Source: an uncultured Dorea sp.
Lineage (GTDB): Bacteria; Bacillota; Clostridia; Lachnospirales; Lachnospiraceae
Reading direction: 5' to 3'
NCBI GenBank assembly: GCA_910578495.1
Contig: CAJTRE010000015.1
Location: 1-59,755, forward strand
Length of the DNA stretch: 59,755 nucleotides
Every line of letters starts with the position of its first letter. Within the stretch, counting starts at the first letter, position 1. Under the pieces are notes generated by a model. The model searched no databases, was not told where the DNA came from, and saw only the letters and a list, made by a program, of their open reading frames with translations. This document shows, piece by piece, positions 27,740 to 37,574 of this stretch. The translations under genes and the position numbers were made by a program.

Positions 27740-30160
27740 TTAAGCATTATCATTTACATACTGTTCAAACTCTTCCGGGGACATAAGCACTTTCCTTGGC
27801 TTTGTTCCCTCTTCGCCGCCTACGACTCCGGCTTCACATAACTGATCCATAATTCTGGCTGCTCTGTTGAATCCAATCTTAAAAGTACGTTGCAGCATAC
27901 CAATAGACGCTTTGTCTTTATCTATGATCAAGCGGCCGGCTTCCGCAAAATACTGATCTCTGTCATCGCCGCTCTCGCCGGAGGCCATCCCTGGCAGTCC
28001 ACTGCCTGGCTCACTGGTATTCACATGATTTACAACTTCCTCATCGTAGAATACGTCTCCGTTATTGTTCTTTAAATATTCTACAACGCTTTGTACTTCC
28101 TGATCCGTCACAAATGCGCCCTGAACTCTGGCAGGTTTCTGATAACCGGACGGATAGAATAACATATCTCCCTTTCCAAGCAATTTCTCCGCACCGTTCA
28201 TATCAATGATAGTTCTGGAATCCACGCCTGAAGATACGGAAAATGCAATTCGGGACGGCATATTCGCTTTGATAAGTCCGGTAATGACATTGACCGACGG
28301 TCTCTGGGTTGCCACGACAAGATGAAGCCCCGCCGCTCTGGCAAGCTGTGCCAGACGACAAATCGCTCCTTCTACATCTCCCGGCGCCACCATCATAAGA
28401 TCCGCAAGCTCGTCCACAATGATGACAATCTGCGGCATCAAGGACGGCTTCACGCCGTCTATTTCCGGCATGGAAGATATTTTCTCGTTATATCCTTTCA
28501 TATCTCTTACGCCGTACTGTGCAAATTCCCGGTATCTCCTGTCCATTTCGGCCACCGCCCAATTAAGTGCTCCGGCGGCTTTCTTCGGATCTGTCACCAC
28601 AGGAATCATCAGATGTGGAATCCCATTATATACACTTAACTCCACAACCTTTGGGTCGATCATAATGAGTTTTACCTCCTCCGGAGAGGCTTTATATAAA
28701 ATACTCATAATCAGAGTATTAATACAGACAGATTTACCAGAACCGGTCGCACCTGCGATTAGTACGTGCGGCATCTTTGCAATATCTGTAACAACTACCT
28801 GTCCTGCAATATCTTTTCCCGCCGCAAAGGATATTTTCGATGCACTGTTCTGAAACTCAGAAGTCTCCAGAAGATCTCTTAACATAACCGCCGAAGTCTC
28901 CTTATTGGGAACCTCGATACCGACTGCCGCTTTTCCCGGAATGGGCGCTTCAATACGAATATCCGCCGCCGCAAGATTCAGTTTAATATCGTCCGTCAAA
29001 CCAACGATCTTGCTGACCTTCACTCCCATTTCCGGCTGCAGCTCATATCTGGTAACAGACGGCCCGCAGCTTACGTTTGTAACCGTAACATTGACACCGA
29101 AATTCTGAAGAATCTGCTGTAACTTCATAGCCGTCTCCCGAAGATGGGCGTCGGATTCACCAGACGTTTTTTTTCCTCGTTTCAGAAGATTCATCGGTGG
29201 AAAACTGTATGCTTTCTTTGGTTTTGCGGCATTTTCTGCCACCGCAGCCGCCACACTCTCCGCCTCGTCAGGAGATGACGTTTCTTTTTTCTTACTTCCC
29301 GCCTGTTTCCTTACTTCCGGCTCTGCAACGGCATCCTCGGCATACCTGTCAGAGGCATTGGTTTCATCTAAGAATACATCTTCCGGCTGCTCCTTAGAGG
29401 TATGACCGCCTCTGTTTATTACAAACTGCGGTTCTTCCGGCATTTCTTCCACTGCCGGAACCGGAGTTTCCTGTTCTTTTATCTCCGGCGCTTTATCCGC
29501 AATCATAGTATTAAAAGATACCCCTTCTACACGTTTTTCACTTCGCTTTTTCTTCCCTTTATTTTGCGGCGCCGCCTGATTCATCTTCTCTCTTTCTTTC
29601 TTCCGCTCCTCGGCGGCCTGACGGCGTCTCATGGAATCCTCCCTCGCTCTGCCGTAAGCCTTATTGCTTTGTTCTTTCACGCCTTTCAGTAATGATTTCC
29701 CGGTAATAACTACCAGACAAATAATCATCAGAATCAAAACAACCACATATGTACCCGCAACTCCAATGGTCGGCGAGAGCACCTTTGCAAGCGCCTTTCC
29801 GACCATACCGCCTTTGCCGTTCAGAAGATCTAAAAGGATACAGCTTAAAATCATCAGGACAAGCCCTGCCACAGCCTTAATATAAGCGGTAAAATTTCCT
29901 TTGTTTGATATAGTAAACGTAACCATTCCAAATAAAACAAATGGTACTGTATACGCCGCCAGCCCCAAAAGCCCCACGAGAAAAGAAGAAACTACCTTTC
30001 CGATAAATCCTCCCATTCCAAAATTACTCAGAAGAATCAAAATACTGACTGCCAGAGTCAGCCAGATGATCACTTCATCCCTTATAAAACTTGTCTGTTG
30101 TATATTTTTGTTTTTCGTCTGTTTTTTTGTACTCCTCTTTTTTTTCGTATTTGAGGCCAT
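27740..30160 (-). CDS. FtsK/SpoIIIE family DNA translocase
   Basis: An 806-residue protein from the ATG at 30160 (AGGGGGA upstream). Four N-terminal membrane helices (about residues 25-165) precede a charged linker (170-330). The motor domain has Walker A LIAGATGSGKSVCINTLI, Walker B IVIIVDELADLMM and TQRPSVNVITGLIKANMP. A C-terminal winged-helix gamma domain follows (DKASIGMLQRTFKIGFNRAARIM here cut: key residues G, R, F, N, R). It pumps chromosome through the septum in division and sporulation. FtsK and SpoIIIE cannot be separated by sequence alone. Confidence 0.95.
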   Translation of the reverse strand: MASNTKKKRSTKKQTKNKNIQQTSFIRDEVIIWLTLAVSILILLSNFGMGGFIGKVVSSFLVGLLGLAAYTVPFVLFGMVTFTISNKGNFTAYIKAVAGLVLMILSCILLDLLNGKGGMVGKALAKVLSPTIGVAGTYVVVLILMIICLVVITGKSLLKGVKEQSNKAYGRAREDSMRRRQAAEERKKEREKMNQAAPQNKGKKKRSEKRVEGVSFNTMIADKAPEIKEQETPVPAVEEMPEEPQFVINRGGHTSKEQPEDVFLDETNASDRYAEDAVAEPEVRKQAGSKKKETSSPDEAESVAAAVAENAAKPKKAYSFPPMNLLKRGKKTSGESDAHLRETAMKLQQILQNFGVNVTVTNVSCGPSVTRYELQPEMGVKVSKIVGLTDDIKLNLAAADIRIEAPIPGKAAVGIEVPNKETSAVMLRDLLETSEFQNSASKISFAAGKDIAGQVVVTDIAKMPHVLIAGATGSGKSVCINTLIMSILYKASPEEVKLIMIDPKVVELSVYNGIPHLMIPVVTDPKKAAGALNWAVAEMDRRYREFAQYGVRDMKGYNEKISSMPEIDGVKPSLMPQIVIIVDELADLMMVAPGDVEGAICRLAQLARAAGLHLVVATQRPSVNVITGLIKANMPSRIAFSVSSGVDSRTIIDMNGAEKLLGKGDMLFYPSGYQKPARVQGAFVTDQEVQSVVEYLKNNNGDVFYDEEVVNHVNTSEPGSGLPGMASGESGDDRDQYFAEAGRLIIDKDKASIGMLQRTFKIGFNRAARIMDQLCEAGVVGGEEGTKPRKVLMSPEEFEQYVNDNA

Positions 30161-30225
30161 CAAAAACTCCCCCTTTATGATATTTATACCCGCATACATT
30201 ATAACATCTACAGATACAACTGTCA

Positions 30226-30924
30226 TTACATAATTTCGCCCTTTTTCTCCCTCGCTTCATCAATCATTTCGTGCAGTTTTCTAAGGGCATCACTCATTCC
30301 ACCCACTTCATCAATGAGTCCTTCTTTCACTGCTTCTTCTCCCTCAAGCAGTGTACCTACGTCTTTTACAAGTTCTTTTTGATTGAGCATGAGCTCTTCG
30401 ATCCTCTCTTGGGAAATTCGGGAATGTTCCGACAAAAATCTGGTAATACGGTCCTGTGTCCGAATCATATTTCGGAGACTTTGTTCCACGCCGATAAACA
30501 TACCGCTTGAGCGCACCGGATGAATGACCATCGTTCCACTTGGCACAATAAAAGAGTATTTGGAAGATACCGCAAGCGGTCCTCCAATAGAATGACTGCC
30601 TCCCAGTACAAGCGATACGGTCGGCTTACTAAGAGAAGCAATCATCTCCGCAATGGAAAGTCCTGCCTCCACATCTCCTCCTAATGTATTAAGAAGAATC
30701 AAAAGTCCCTCGATTTCTTCACTGTCCTCTACTTCCGCAAGCATAGGAAGCAGATGCTCGTATTTCGTTGCCTTGGTATTCCCGGATACCGCCTCATGTC
30801 CTTCAATTTCTCCGATAATCGTCAACAGTTTAATCCGGTGTTTCTTCTGGTTCTCATCAAGATTCACACTTCCCATCTCTTTAATCTGTTCGTTTCGCTG
30901 TTCTTCTCTTTCTTCATCTGCCAT
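30226..30924 (-). CDS. ClpP-class serine protease, TepA-like
   Basis: A 232-residue protein from the ATG at 30924 (GGAGGTG upstream). The ClpP fold shows LLNTLGGDVEAGLSIAEM, the nucleophile region GGSHSIGGPLAVSS and MVIHPVRSSG with the catalytic His. It is not classical ClpP: it lacks ClpP length and context, and sits before ftsK as TepA does in Firmicutes. TepA is linked to export and spore signalling. A hairpin covers its ribosome site. Confidence 0.85.
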   Translation of the reverse strand: MADEEREEQRNEQIKEMGSVNLDENQKKHRIKLLTIIGEIEGHEAVSGNTKATKYEHLLPMLAEVEDSEEIEGLLILLNTLGGDVEAGLSIAEMIASLSKPTVSLVLGGSHSIGGPLAVSSKYSFIVPSGTMVIHPVRSSGMFIGVEQSLRNMIRTQDRITRFLSEHSRISQERIEELMLNQKELVKDVGTLLEGEEAVKEGLIDEVGGMSDALRKLHEMIDEAREKKGEIM

Positions 30925-30930
30925 AAAAAG

Positions 30931-30965
30931 CACCTCCACACATTCTTATACTTAGTATGGAGGTG
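30931..30965 (-). promoter_or_regulatory. Stem-loop sequestering the tepA-like ribosome site
   Basis: CACCTCCA (30931-30938, the complement of the GGAGGTG ribosome site) is inversely repeated as TGGAGGTG at 30958-30965, upstream on the transcript. The 8-bp stem would hide the Shine-Dalgarno sequence. It may also act as an end signal for the previous metY transcript. Confidence 0.45.
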
Positions 30966-30987
30966 TAACTTTATTTTTATACATCTT

Positions 30988-32268
30988 TTATACTTGATCT
31001 AACGCCTGTTGCAAATCTGCAATAATATCTTCTGCATTCTCAATACCAACGCTGAAACGAATCAGATCCGGCTGTACGCCTGCCTCCTTAAGCTCCTGAT
31101 CGTTCATCTGGCGGTGCGTATGGCTTGCCGGATGAAGCACACAGCTTCTGGCGTCTGCCACATGAGTAACGATAGCGATCATCTGAAGTGCGTCCATCAT
31201 ACGGACTGCCGCATCTCTTCCACCTTTTAAGCCGAACGTGATAACTCCACATGTTCCATTTGGCATATATTTCTGAGCCAGATCATAGTATTTGTCTCCT
31301 GGAAGCGCCGGAGTGTTCACCCACGCCACTTTTTCGTGATTCTGTAAATACTCTGCCGCTTTTTTTGCATTCTCACAGTGACGCTCCACACGCAGATGTA
31401 GTGTCTCAAGACCAACATTTAATAAAAACGCATTCTGCGGAGACTGAATGGAGCCAAGATCTCTCATAAGCTGCGCCGTTGCCTTTGTAATGTATGCGCC
31501 TTTTCCGAATCTTTCTGTATAGACAATTCCATGGTATGTCTCGTCCGGTGTGGTAAGTCCCGGAAACTTCCCGGCATAAGCCTCCCAGTCAAAGTTTCCG
31601 CTGTCCACGATTGCTCCTCCTACACAGGAAGCATGACCATCCATATATTTTGTCGTAGAATGAGTTACAATATCTGCCCCCCACTCAAACGGCCGGCAGT
31701 TTATTGGTGTTGCAAACGTATTGTCCACAATAAATGGTACCCCATGAGCATGAGCCGCATGTGCAAATTTTTCAAAATCTAATACTACAAGTGCAGGATT
31801 GGCAATAGACTCTCCGAACACCGCTTTTGTATTCTCCTGAAATGCCGCATCTAACTCCTCTTCTGTGCAGTCCGGATCAACAAATGTCGCTTCCACACCC
31901 ATCTTGCGAATCGTGTGGGCATACAGATTATAAGTCCCGCCATACACCGCAGACGCACACACAATATGATCTCCCGCCTCACAGATATTCATGACCGCAT
32001 AAAAACTTGCCGCCTGTCCGGATGAAGTGAGCATAGCGGCATAACCGCCCTCCAGATCGCAGATTTTCGCCGCAACAGCGTCATTGGTGGGATTCTGCAG
32101 TCTCGTATAAAAATATCCGTTCTCTTCCAAATCAAACAAACGCCCCATCTGTTCGCTGCTATTATATTTGAAAGTTGTACTCTGATAAATGGGAAGCACT
32201 CGCGGCTCACCATTTCCCGGTTCATATCCGGACTGGATACATTTTGTCTCAATCTTGTAATTACTCAT
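30988..32268 (-). CDS. metY: O-acetylhomoserine aminocarboxypropyltransferase/sulfhydrylase
   Basis: A 426-residue PLP enzyme from the ATG at 32268 (GGAGG upstream). It has the substrate segment QSTTFKYNSSEQMGRLF, the PLP-Lys region THSTTKYMDGHASCVGG and a C-terminal RFSVGIENAEDII. It makes homocysteine from O-acetylhomoserine and sulfide. No SAM riboswitch or T-box fits in the 51 bases upstream. Confidence 0.93.
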   Translation of the reverse strand: MSNYKIETKCIQSGYEPGNGEPRVLPIYQSTTFKYNSSEQMGRLFDLEENGYFYTRLQNPTNDAVAAKICDLEGGYAAMLTSSGQAASFYAVMNICEAGDHIVCASAVYGGTYNLYAHTIRKMGVEATFVDPDCTEEELDAAFQENTKAVFGESIANPALVVLDFEKFAHAAHAHGVPFIVDNTFATPINCRPFEWGADIVTHSTTKYMDGHASCVGGAIVDSGNFDWEAYAGKFPGLTTPDETYHGIVYTERFGKGAYITKATAQLMRDLGSIQSPQNAFLLNVGLETLHLRVERHCENAKKAAEYLQNHEKVAWVNTPALPGDKYYDLAQKYMPNGTCGVITFGLKGGRDAAVRMMDALQMIAIVTHVADARSCVLHPASHTHRQMNDQELKEAGVQPDLIRFSVGIENAEDIIADLQQALDQV

Positions 32269-32319
32269 TTCTCTTCCTCCTGTTGTAAAGCGCATGACCG
32301 CTGTCTGCAAATATATTGT

Positions 32320-33084
32320 CTACGAATAAAAATACTGCTTCTTTAAACCATTTACCATATCCATATAATGCCTCTTACAAGCCTCGTTTTCTCCCGTTTC
32401 GATCATATGGATACATGGCGTCAGATAGGTACGATAAAGACGGTCATATATCTCGTCTTTTTCTTTCTGCATATTCATAATAAGCACAAGTCCCGGCGCC
32501 GTTTCATAATAATCTTTTACAAGACTGCGCCCCTCGTCTGTCTGCATAAGGTATGTATCCCGGTAGTTTCTAAGCATCTCAAGTTCGTAGCAATCATCCG
32601 GTTTATTTTGATTCTCACACACTGCCGTCGTAATATAACAAAGAGACTTTCGAAATCCTCCCGCAATCTCCTGGTAAGAAGAATCAGACAGTCTGAGATT
32701 CGTTACCGGTTTCTTATTCCAGAACTTCACCGTTCTCTTAGCAATTTCCACACAGTTCACAGTCCCTGGATACTTGAGGAGCGGAACAACATACACTGCC
32801 ATATTCATGTTGTAGTCAATTGCCATACGCTCCTTCTTTCCTTTTGGAAGCTTTTGCATCTTCTCACAGGCATACTCTGGAATCACACAAGCTAATTCCT
32901 CTATCAGAGCTTCTTTTTCTTCTTCCCCCGCTTCGTGGCAAAGTGTTTCTATATTCTTTAACAAAGGTTTGTATTTCTCAGACTTATCTTCAAAAATCCC
33001 ACTGTATGTCTTCTGTTTAAAAGACTTCACATACAAGAGCATATCCTCAAAGAGCGCTTCTAATTGTTTCTTTATCTCGTCCAT
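32320..33084 (-). CDS. CFI-box-type hypothetical protein
   Basis: A 254-residue soluble, helical protein from the ATG at 33084 (AAGGAG 5 bases upstream). The middle carries CYITTAVCENQNKPDDCYEL and MLRNYRDTYLMQTDEGR. This matches the CFI-box-like segment (C-x-I-T-T-A-V-C, then KPDDCYEL..LR.FRD) shared by diverse Firmicutes proteins. The conserved cysteines could bind a cofactor or form a disulfide. Function is unknown. Confidence 0.65.
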   Translation of the reverse strand: MDEIKKQLEALFEDMLLYVKSFKQKTYSGIFEDKSEKYKPLLKNIETLCHEAGEEEKEALIEELACVIPEYACEKMQKLPKGKKERMAIDYNMNMAVYVVPLLKYPGTVNCVEIAKRTVKFWNKKPVTNLRLSDSSYQEIAGGFRKSLCYITTAVCENQNKPDDCYELEMLRNYRDTYLMQTDEGRSLVKDYYETAPGLVLIMNMQKEKDEIYDRLYRTYLTPCIHMIETGENEACKRHYMDMVNGLKKQYFYS

Positions 33085-33125
33085 CCCGGCTCCTTCCATA
33101 TCTTCACATCATCTTATTTCAAAGA

Positions 33126-33857
33126 TTACTCGTCCCAGTTGTGATACACATCCTGTACATCATCATCGTCATCCAACATATCTAACGTCTTCTGAATTGA
33201 TGCAATGTCTTTCTCGTCTGTAAGTTCCACATATGTCTGCGGAATCATCGTTACCTCGGCAGCCGCCATCGGAATACCTGCTTCCTCAAGCGCCTGACGT
33301 ACAACGCTGAACTCGTCCGGTTCTGTGAAGATTTCAAAGCTATCCTCTTCCTCTGTAAAATCTTCCGCTCCTGCATCCAGCGCAGTCATCATCAGTTCGT
33401 CTGCATCTCCTTCGTATTCCTCTTTATCAATGACAATCTGTCCTTTTCTGTCAAACATAAACGATACGCAGCCCGGCGTTCCTACATTTCCCTTTCCTTT
33501 TGTAAACGCATTTTTCACGTTTGTCGCAGTACGGTTTCTGTTGTCGGTCAGCGTCTCTACGATGATTGCTGTTCCGTTCGGTCCATACCCCTCATATGTA
33601 ATACGCTCATAGTTTGCCGCGTTTGCGTCTCCGGAAGCTTTTTTGATATTTCGGTCGATGGTATCATTCGGCATATTATTCGCTTTCGCTTTTGCGATGA
33701 CATCACGAAGTTTACTGTTGTTCGCCGGATCGACGCCTCCGCCCTCTTTCACCGCTACTGCAAGTTCTTTTCCAATCTTAGTAAATATCTTTCCTTTTGC
33801 CGCGTCGTTTTTTTCTTTCTTATGTTTTATATTGGCAAATTTTGAATGTCCTGACAT
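33126..33857 (-). CDS. yebC: YebC/PmpR family regulatory or translation factor
   Basis: A 243-residue protein starting MSGHSKFANIKHKKEKNDAA, with the family segments ITYEGYGPNGTAIIVE and GCVSFMFDRKGQI and an acidic C-terminus. YebC proteins act as transcription regulators and, in newer work, as translation factors for poly-proline stalling. Confidence 0.96.
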   Translation of the reverse strand: MSGHSKFANIKHKKEKNDAAKGKIFTKIGKELAVAVKEGGGVDPANNSKLRDVIAKAKANNMPNDTIDRNIKKASGDANAANYERITYEGYGPNGTAIIVETLTDNRNRTATNVKNAFTKGKGNVGTPGCVSFMFDRKGQIVIDKEEYEGDADELMMTALDAGAEDFTEEEDSFEIFTEPDEFSVVRQALEEAGIPMAAAEVTMIPQTYVELTDEKDIASIQKTLDMLDDDDDVQDVYHNWDE

Positions 33858-33905
33858 AAAATATCCCTCTCTTTGTATCTGTTCTTATTTTCACATTTTT
33901 TTATT

Positions 33906-34712
33906 TTAGCACTCTTCTTCTACTTTTTCAATCTTTACCCGCCGGATTATATTATTATCTACAGCCAAAATAGTATAACGATATCCTCCCTGTTCTACTG
34001 TACAATTTTCATCCTCTGCCGGAATGCGCTCAAGCTCTCCAATGAGGAAACCATTTAACGTATCGTACTCTTCGTCTTCATCATGATTAAAAGTGATTCC
34101 AAGAAGATCCGTAAGGTCCTCTAAGTCAATCATTCCATCCGCCTCATAACTGCCGTCACTAAGAGCATATATCATCTCTTCCTCTTCGTCATGCTCGTCC
34201 ATAATATTTCCTACGATTTCCTCCAAAATATCCTCCAGAGCAACAAGTCCCGCCGTCTGACCGTATTCATCGACCACGATTGCCATATGATTCTTCTTTT
34301 CCTGCATTTCTTTAAACAGACGGTCAATACTTTTTGTCTCCGGAATAAATGATACCGGCGTTATGTAATCCCCAAGCTCCCTAATAGGAACTCTTCGCAT
34401 ATCTTCATTCAGATAACAGGTGACCGCCTCTCTTAAATGGATAAATCCGATAATCTCATCAATACTTTCATGAAAAATCGGAAATCTGGAGAACTTCTCA
34501 TTCAACATAAATATTAAGGCATCCTCCAGAAATTCCTCCTCATCTATAGCCACAATATTTTTTCTGTGCGTCATTATGTCTTTGGCGTCTTTATCCATAT
34601 ATCGGAAAATATTCCGGATCAAAGACGCTGCTTCTTTCTTCATTTCTTCGTCCATTTCTTCTTCAATCTTTAGAATCTGACGTACTCTCTGAAATAAACT
34701 CCCATTTTCCAT
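33906..34712 (-). CDS. CorC-like CBS-domain protein (hemolysin family, without DUF21)
   Basis: A 268-residue soluble protein with two CBS domains (about residues 45-185; DIMTHRKNIVAID, VSFIPETKSIDRLF, VVDEYGQTAGLVALEDILEE). A C-terminal CorC/HlyC transporter-associated domain covers about 205-260. It lacks the DUF21 membrane domain found in full-length CNNM/YhdP proteins, as in proteobacterial CorC. It is likely involved in magnesium or cobalt transport. Confidence 0.88.
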   Translation of the reverse strand: MENGSLFQRVRQILKIEEEMDEEMKKEAASLIRNIFRYMDKDAKDIMTHRKNIVAIDEEEFLEDALIFMLNEKFSRFPIFHESIDEIIGFIHLREAVTCYLNEDMRRVPIRELGDYITPVSFIPETKSIDRLFKEMQEKKNHMAIVVDEYGQTAGLVALEDILEEIVGNIMDEHDEEEEMIYALSDGSYEADGMIDLEDLTDLLGITFNHDEDEEYDTLNGFLIGELERIPAEDENCTVEQGGYRYTILAVDNNIIRRVKIEKVEEEC

Positions 34713-34737
34713 AACTAACCGTTCTTTTACTCCTTTG

Positions 34738-35094
34738 CTATGTATGAAGCTGGAAACTGACTTTTAATGCTTCATCTACTTTGTTCATAATATTTTTATC
34801 AAGGTGGCAGACAAGATCTTTAAGCCTTTGCTTATCAATGGTTCGTATCTGCTCCAATAAAACTACTGAATTTTTTACAATCTCGTATTTTCTGGCGTCC
34901 AACTCCACATGTGTCGGAAGCTTCGCCTTATTCATTCGTGAAGTAATGGCGGCACAGATTACTGTAGGGCTGTGCCTGTTCCCAACATCGTTCTGTATAA
35001 TCAGAACCGGCCGGATACCGCCTTGCTCTGAGCCCACCACCGGACTTAAATCCGCATAATAAATATCTCCACGTCTTACCTGCACTCTATTCAC
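34738..35094 (-). CDS. mazF: MazF/EndoA family mRNA interferase, no adjacent antitoxin
   Basis: A 118-residue protein with RRGDIYYADLSPVVGSEQGG, RPVLIIQNDVGNRHSPTVI and AAITSR. This is the full MazF/EndoA toxin pattern with the catalytic Arg and Thr/Ser positions present. In many Firmicutes it follows alr and a small MazE-like antitoxin. Here nnr ends 76 bases upstream and no antitoxin frame fits the gap. Its antitoxin may be encoded elsewhere. Confidence 0.92.
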   Translation of the reverse strand: MNRVQVRRGDIYYADLSPVVGSEQGGIRPVLIIQNDVGNRHSPTVICAAITSRMNKAKLPTHVELDARKYEIVKNSVVLLEQIRTIDKQRLKDLVCHLDKNIMNKVDEALKVSFQLHT

Positions 35095-35169
35095 ACTCCG
35101 ATTTCTTTAAGATAAAATTAGTATTTCCATCTTTTTCGGATGTATTCCATAGAGTTTTCATCCATGCTT

Positions 35170-36696
35170 TTAAGGAAATCTATACAAAATATTCTGCTTG
35201 GCGTCCTCCTGCTCTTTTAATATACCGCCAATGTACTCCGGAAGTTCCGAGGCTAACACACTATAACTTCCCATAGCCTTTTTTGCAAGATCTCCACATC
35301 TTCCATGAACATAAACGCCAAGAACTGCGGCCTCATAGACAGATACACCTTGTACTGCAAAACCCGCTATCATTCCGGCAAGAACGTCACCTGCCCCGCC
35401 TTTTGCCAATGCATTGTTTCCAGACAAATTAAGGTAAGTACGTTTCCCATCTGCCGAAACCAAGGTTCTGGAATCCTTCAAAACACAGGTGATTTCCTGT
35501 TCTTCGGTATATGTTTCCAATATTTCAAATCTATTTGTTTTAATCTCCTTCACCGAACGACCTAGAAGTCTTGACATTTCCTTCATATGCGGTGTAAGCA
35601 CAAAGAAACCGCCTTTAAGCCATGATTGGTATTCTGGATGTTCTGCCAACAGATTAATCCCATCTGCATCAATCACACATGGGACCAAGACTTGTTCCAA
35701 CACCGTCCTTAAAATCTGAGCGGCTACAGTTGTCTTGCCCATTCCAGAGCCAATGCAGATTGTATCTGCCCACTCTAAAAACTTCAAAACTTCTTCTTTC
35801 TCGTAATTATCATAAGTTGTAACAATCGCTTCCGGAAGAAGTGTCTGCAAAATCGTACGATTTGACGAATGTGTATAGATTCTGACAAGCCCCGCTCCGG
35901 CTCTATATGCCGCCTTGGCATTTAAATATGCCGCTCCGCTCATCCCTTCACTTCCTGCGATTACTAAAAGCCTGCCATAAGTTCCTTTATTAGAATCATC
36001 TTTCCTTTCTGGAAGTAACTTCCAATAATCATCTTTATCGTAAGTATAAACGATTTTGCTATCTATTTCAAATACATGCTCACTAATTCCAATGTCTGCC
36101 GTCACTACTTCACCACAATATTGGTACCCAGGATACAACAAACATCCTCTCTTTACAGACTGAAAAGTAACGGTCACATCTGCCTGAAATGCCGTCCCTA
36201 ACACACAACCTGTATCTGCACTGATGCCCGACGAAATATCTACTGCAAATTTCACGCCGTCTGCTTTATTCATCTTTTCTATAATCCGGGCATATCTGCC
36301 TTCAACTTCTCTGCTAAGCCCTACGCCAAATAAAGCGTCTACTATGATACTATATTCACCTTCCGGATATTCGTTGCAAATCTGTGCTCCCAAATTTTGA
36401 AACATTTCTATCTGATAAGCACATTCCTTGGACAAATGCTCTGGATTTCCGGCTAAAAATACGGTAACCCGATATCCCATAAGCTCCAATATTCTCCCAA
36501 CAGCAAATCCATCTCCGCCATTATTTCCCGAGCCGCACACGATCAGAACATTAGACAAATCAAAACCTTTTCTTTTCATAATTTTAACGCAGCTTTCGGC
36601 CGCTCTCTCCATAAGTGTAAGAGAAGGTACCTTTAAAGTTTCAATCGTATACTTGTCTGCGGCTTTCATCTGCGCTCCACTTGGAAGATATCTCAT
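35170..36696 (-). CDS. nnr: Bifunctional NAD(P)H-hydrate epimerase/dehydratase
   Basis: A 508-residue fusion. The N-terminal YjeF_N epimerase domain (residues about 1-215) has VCGSGNNGGDGFAVGR and VDALFGVGL. The C-terminal ADP-dependent dehydratase domain (about 225-500) has VIAGSEGMSGAAYLNAKA and NALAKGGAGDVLAGMIAGF with the catalytic Asp. It repairs hydrated NADH and NADPH. Confidence 0.95.
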   Translation of the reverse strand: MRYLPSGAQMKAADKYTIETLKVPSLTLMERAAESCVKIMKRKGFDLSNVLIVCGSGNNGGDGFAVGRILELMGYRVTVFLAGNPEHLSKECAYQIEMFQNLGAQICNEYPEGEYSIIVDALFGVGLSREVEGRYARIIEKMNKADGVKFAVDISSGISADTGCVLGTAFQADVTVTFQSVKRGCLLYPGYQYCGEVVTADIGISEHVFEIDSKIVYTYDKDDYWKLLPERKDDSNKGTYGRLLVIAGSEGMSGAAYLNAKAAYRAGAGLVRIYTHSSNRTILQTLLPEAIVTTYDNYEKEEVLKFLEWADTICIGSGMGKTTVAAQILRTVLEQVLVPCVIDADGINLLAEHPEYQSWLKGGFFVLTPHMKEMSRLLGRSVKEIKTNRFEILETYTEEQEITCVLKDSRTLVSADGKRTYLNLSGNNALAKGGAGDVLAGMIAGFAVQGVSVYEAAVLGVYVHGRCGDLAKKAMGSYSVLASELPEYIGGILKEQEDAKQNILYRFP

Positions 36697-36788
36697 CTGT
36701 CTCTCTCCTATAAATATTTAAATATAAGTATAATAAATATTTTTAAATCTGTCCAGAATATTCACCAAACCGAAACAAAATAAAAAAT

Positions 36789-36829
36789 GTGTAAACAGAA
36801 CATTTTCTCATGCTCTGTTTACACGTTTT
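36789..36829 (-). terminator. Rho-independent terminator after rex
   Basis: GTGTAAACAGA (36789-36799) and TCTGTTTACAC (36814-36824) form an 11-bp perfect stem. On the minus strand ATTTTTTATTTTG follows; on the plus strand GTTTTTC follows. It is 8 bases after the rex stop. Confidence 0.85.
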
Positions 36830-36831
36830 TC

Positions 36832-37476
36832 TTACTCTTTGTGTTCCTCTTTGTAACGGCTGATATTATAGGATAACTGCATCAGACTCTCGGAAAGATG
36901 TACATTCTCTACAATAATGTGTTCCGGCAGATTCAAGTCTGTGTGTGCAAAGTTCCAAATCGCACGCACACCATTATCTACTAACACATTCGCCACTTCA
37001 ATCGCTTTCTCCTTCGGAATTGTAAGGACTGCAATCTCCACATCATGTTCCTTTACAAATCCTCTCAGTTCGTCCATCATACGGACCGGCACACCCCGGA
37101 TAGACATTCCCTGCAATCTTGGGTTGACATCAAAAATACCTGTTAATATAAACCCTCTTTTTTCAAAAGCCGCATAGTTAGCAAGTGCCTGTCCCAGATT
37201 ACCCGCGCCTATGATGATAATGTTATGGTCTTCTTCCAGACCTAAGATCTTACCAATCTCCGTATACAGATATTTTACATTGTATCCGTATCCCTGCTGT
37301 CCAAATCCCCCAAAATTATTGAGATCCTGACGAATCTGAGACGCTGTGACTTTCATCCGCTTACTCAGATCATTGGAAGAAATGCGTTCTACACCATTTT
37401 CTAATAACTCACCCAAATATCTATAATATCTTGGCAGCCTTCTTATTACTGCCTGAGAAATGTCTCTGCTTTCCAC
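36832..37476 (-). CDS. rex: Redox-sensing transcriptional repressor Rex
   Basis: A 214-residue protein. The N-terminal winged helix has VTASQIRQDLNNFGGFGQQGYGY. The NADH-binding Rossmann fold has IIIGAGNLGQALANY, a Gly-rich loop and the C-terminal domain-swap helix. Rex senses NADH/NAD+ and represses fermentation genes. Its own promoter carries a Rex-like palindrome (see 37575-37603). Confidence 0.96.
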   Translation of the reverse strand: MESRDISQAVIRRLPRYYRYLGELLENGVERISSNDLSKRMKVTASQIRQDLNNFGGFGQQGYGYNVKYLYTEIGKILGLEEDHNIIIIGAGNLGQALANYAAFEKRGFILTGIFDVNPRLQGMSIRGVPVRMMDELRGFVKEHDVEIAVLTIPKEKAIEVANVLVDNGVRAIWNFAHTDLNLPEHIIVENVHLSESLMQLSYNISRYKEEHKE

Positions 37477-37574
37477 TTGAACTCACCTCCCCCTTTAATC
37501 TTTTATACCTTATCGAACGAAGTCCGCCCGCCCCGCAGGGGCATATATTATGGGATGCCCTTTGGGTATACTTA

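Noticed and set aside
32269..32319. SAM riboswitch or T-box before metY
   Set aside because: Only about 50 bases are available and no conserved box is seen.
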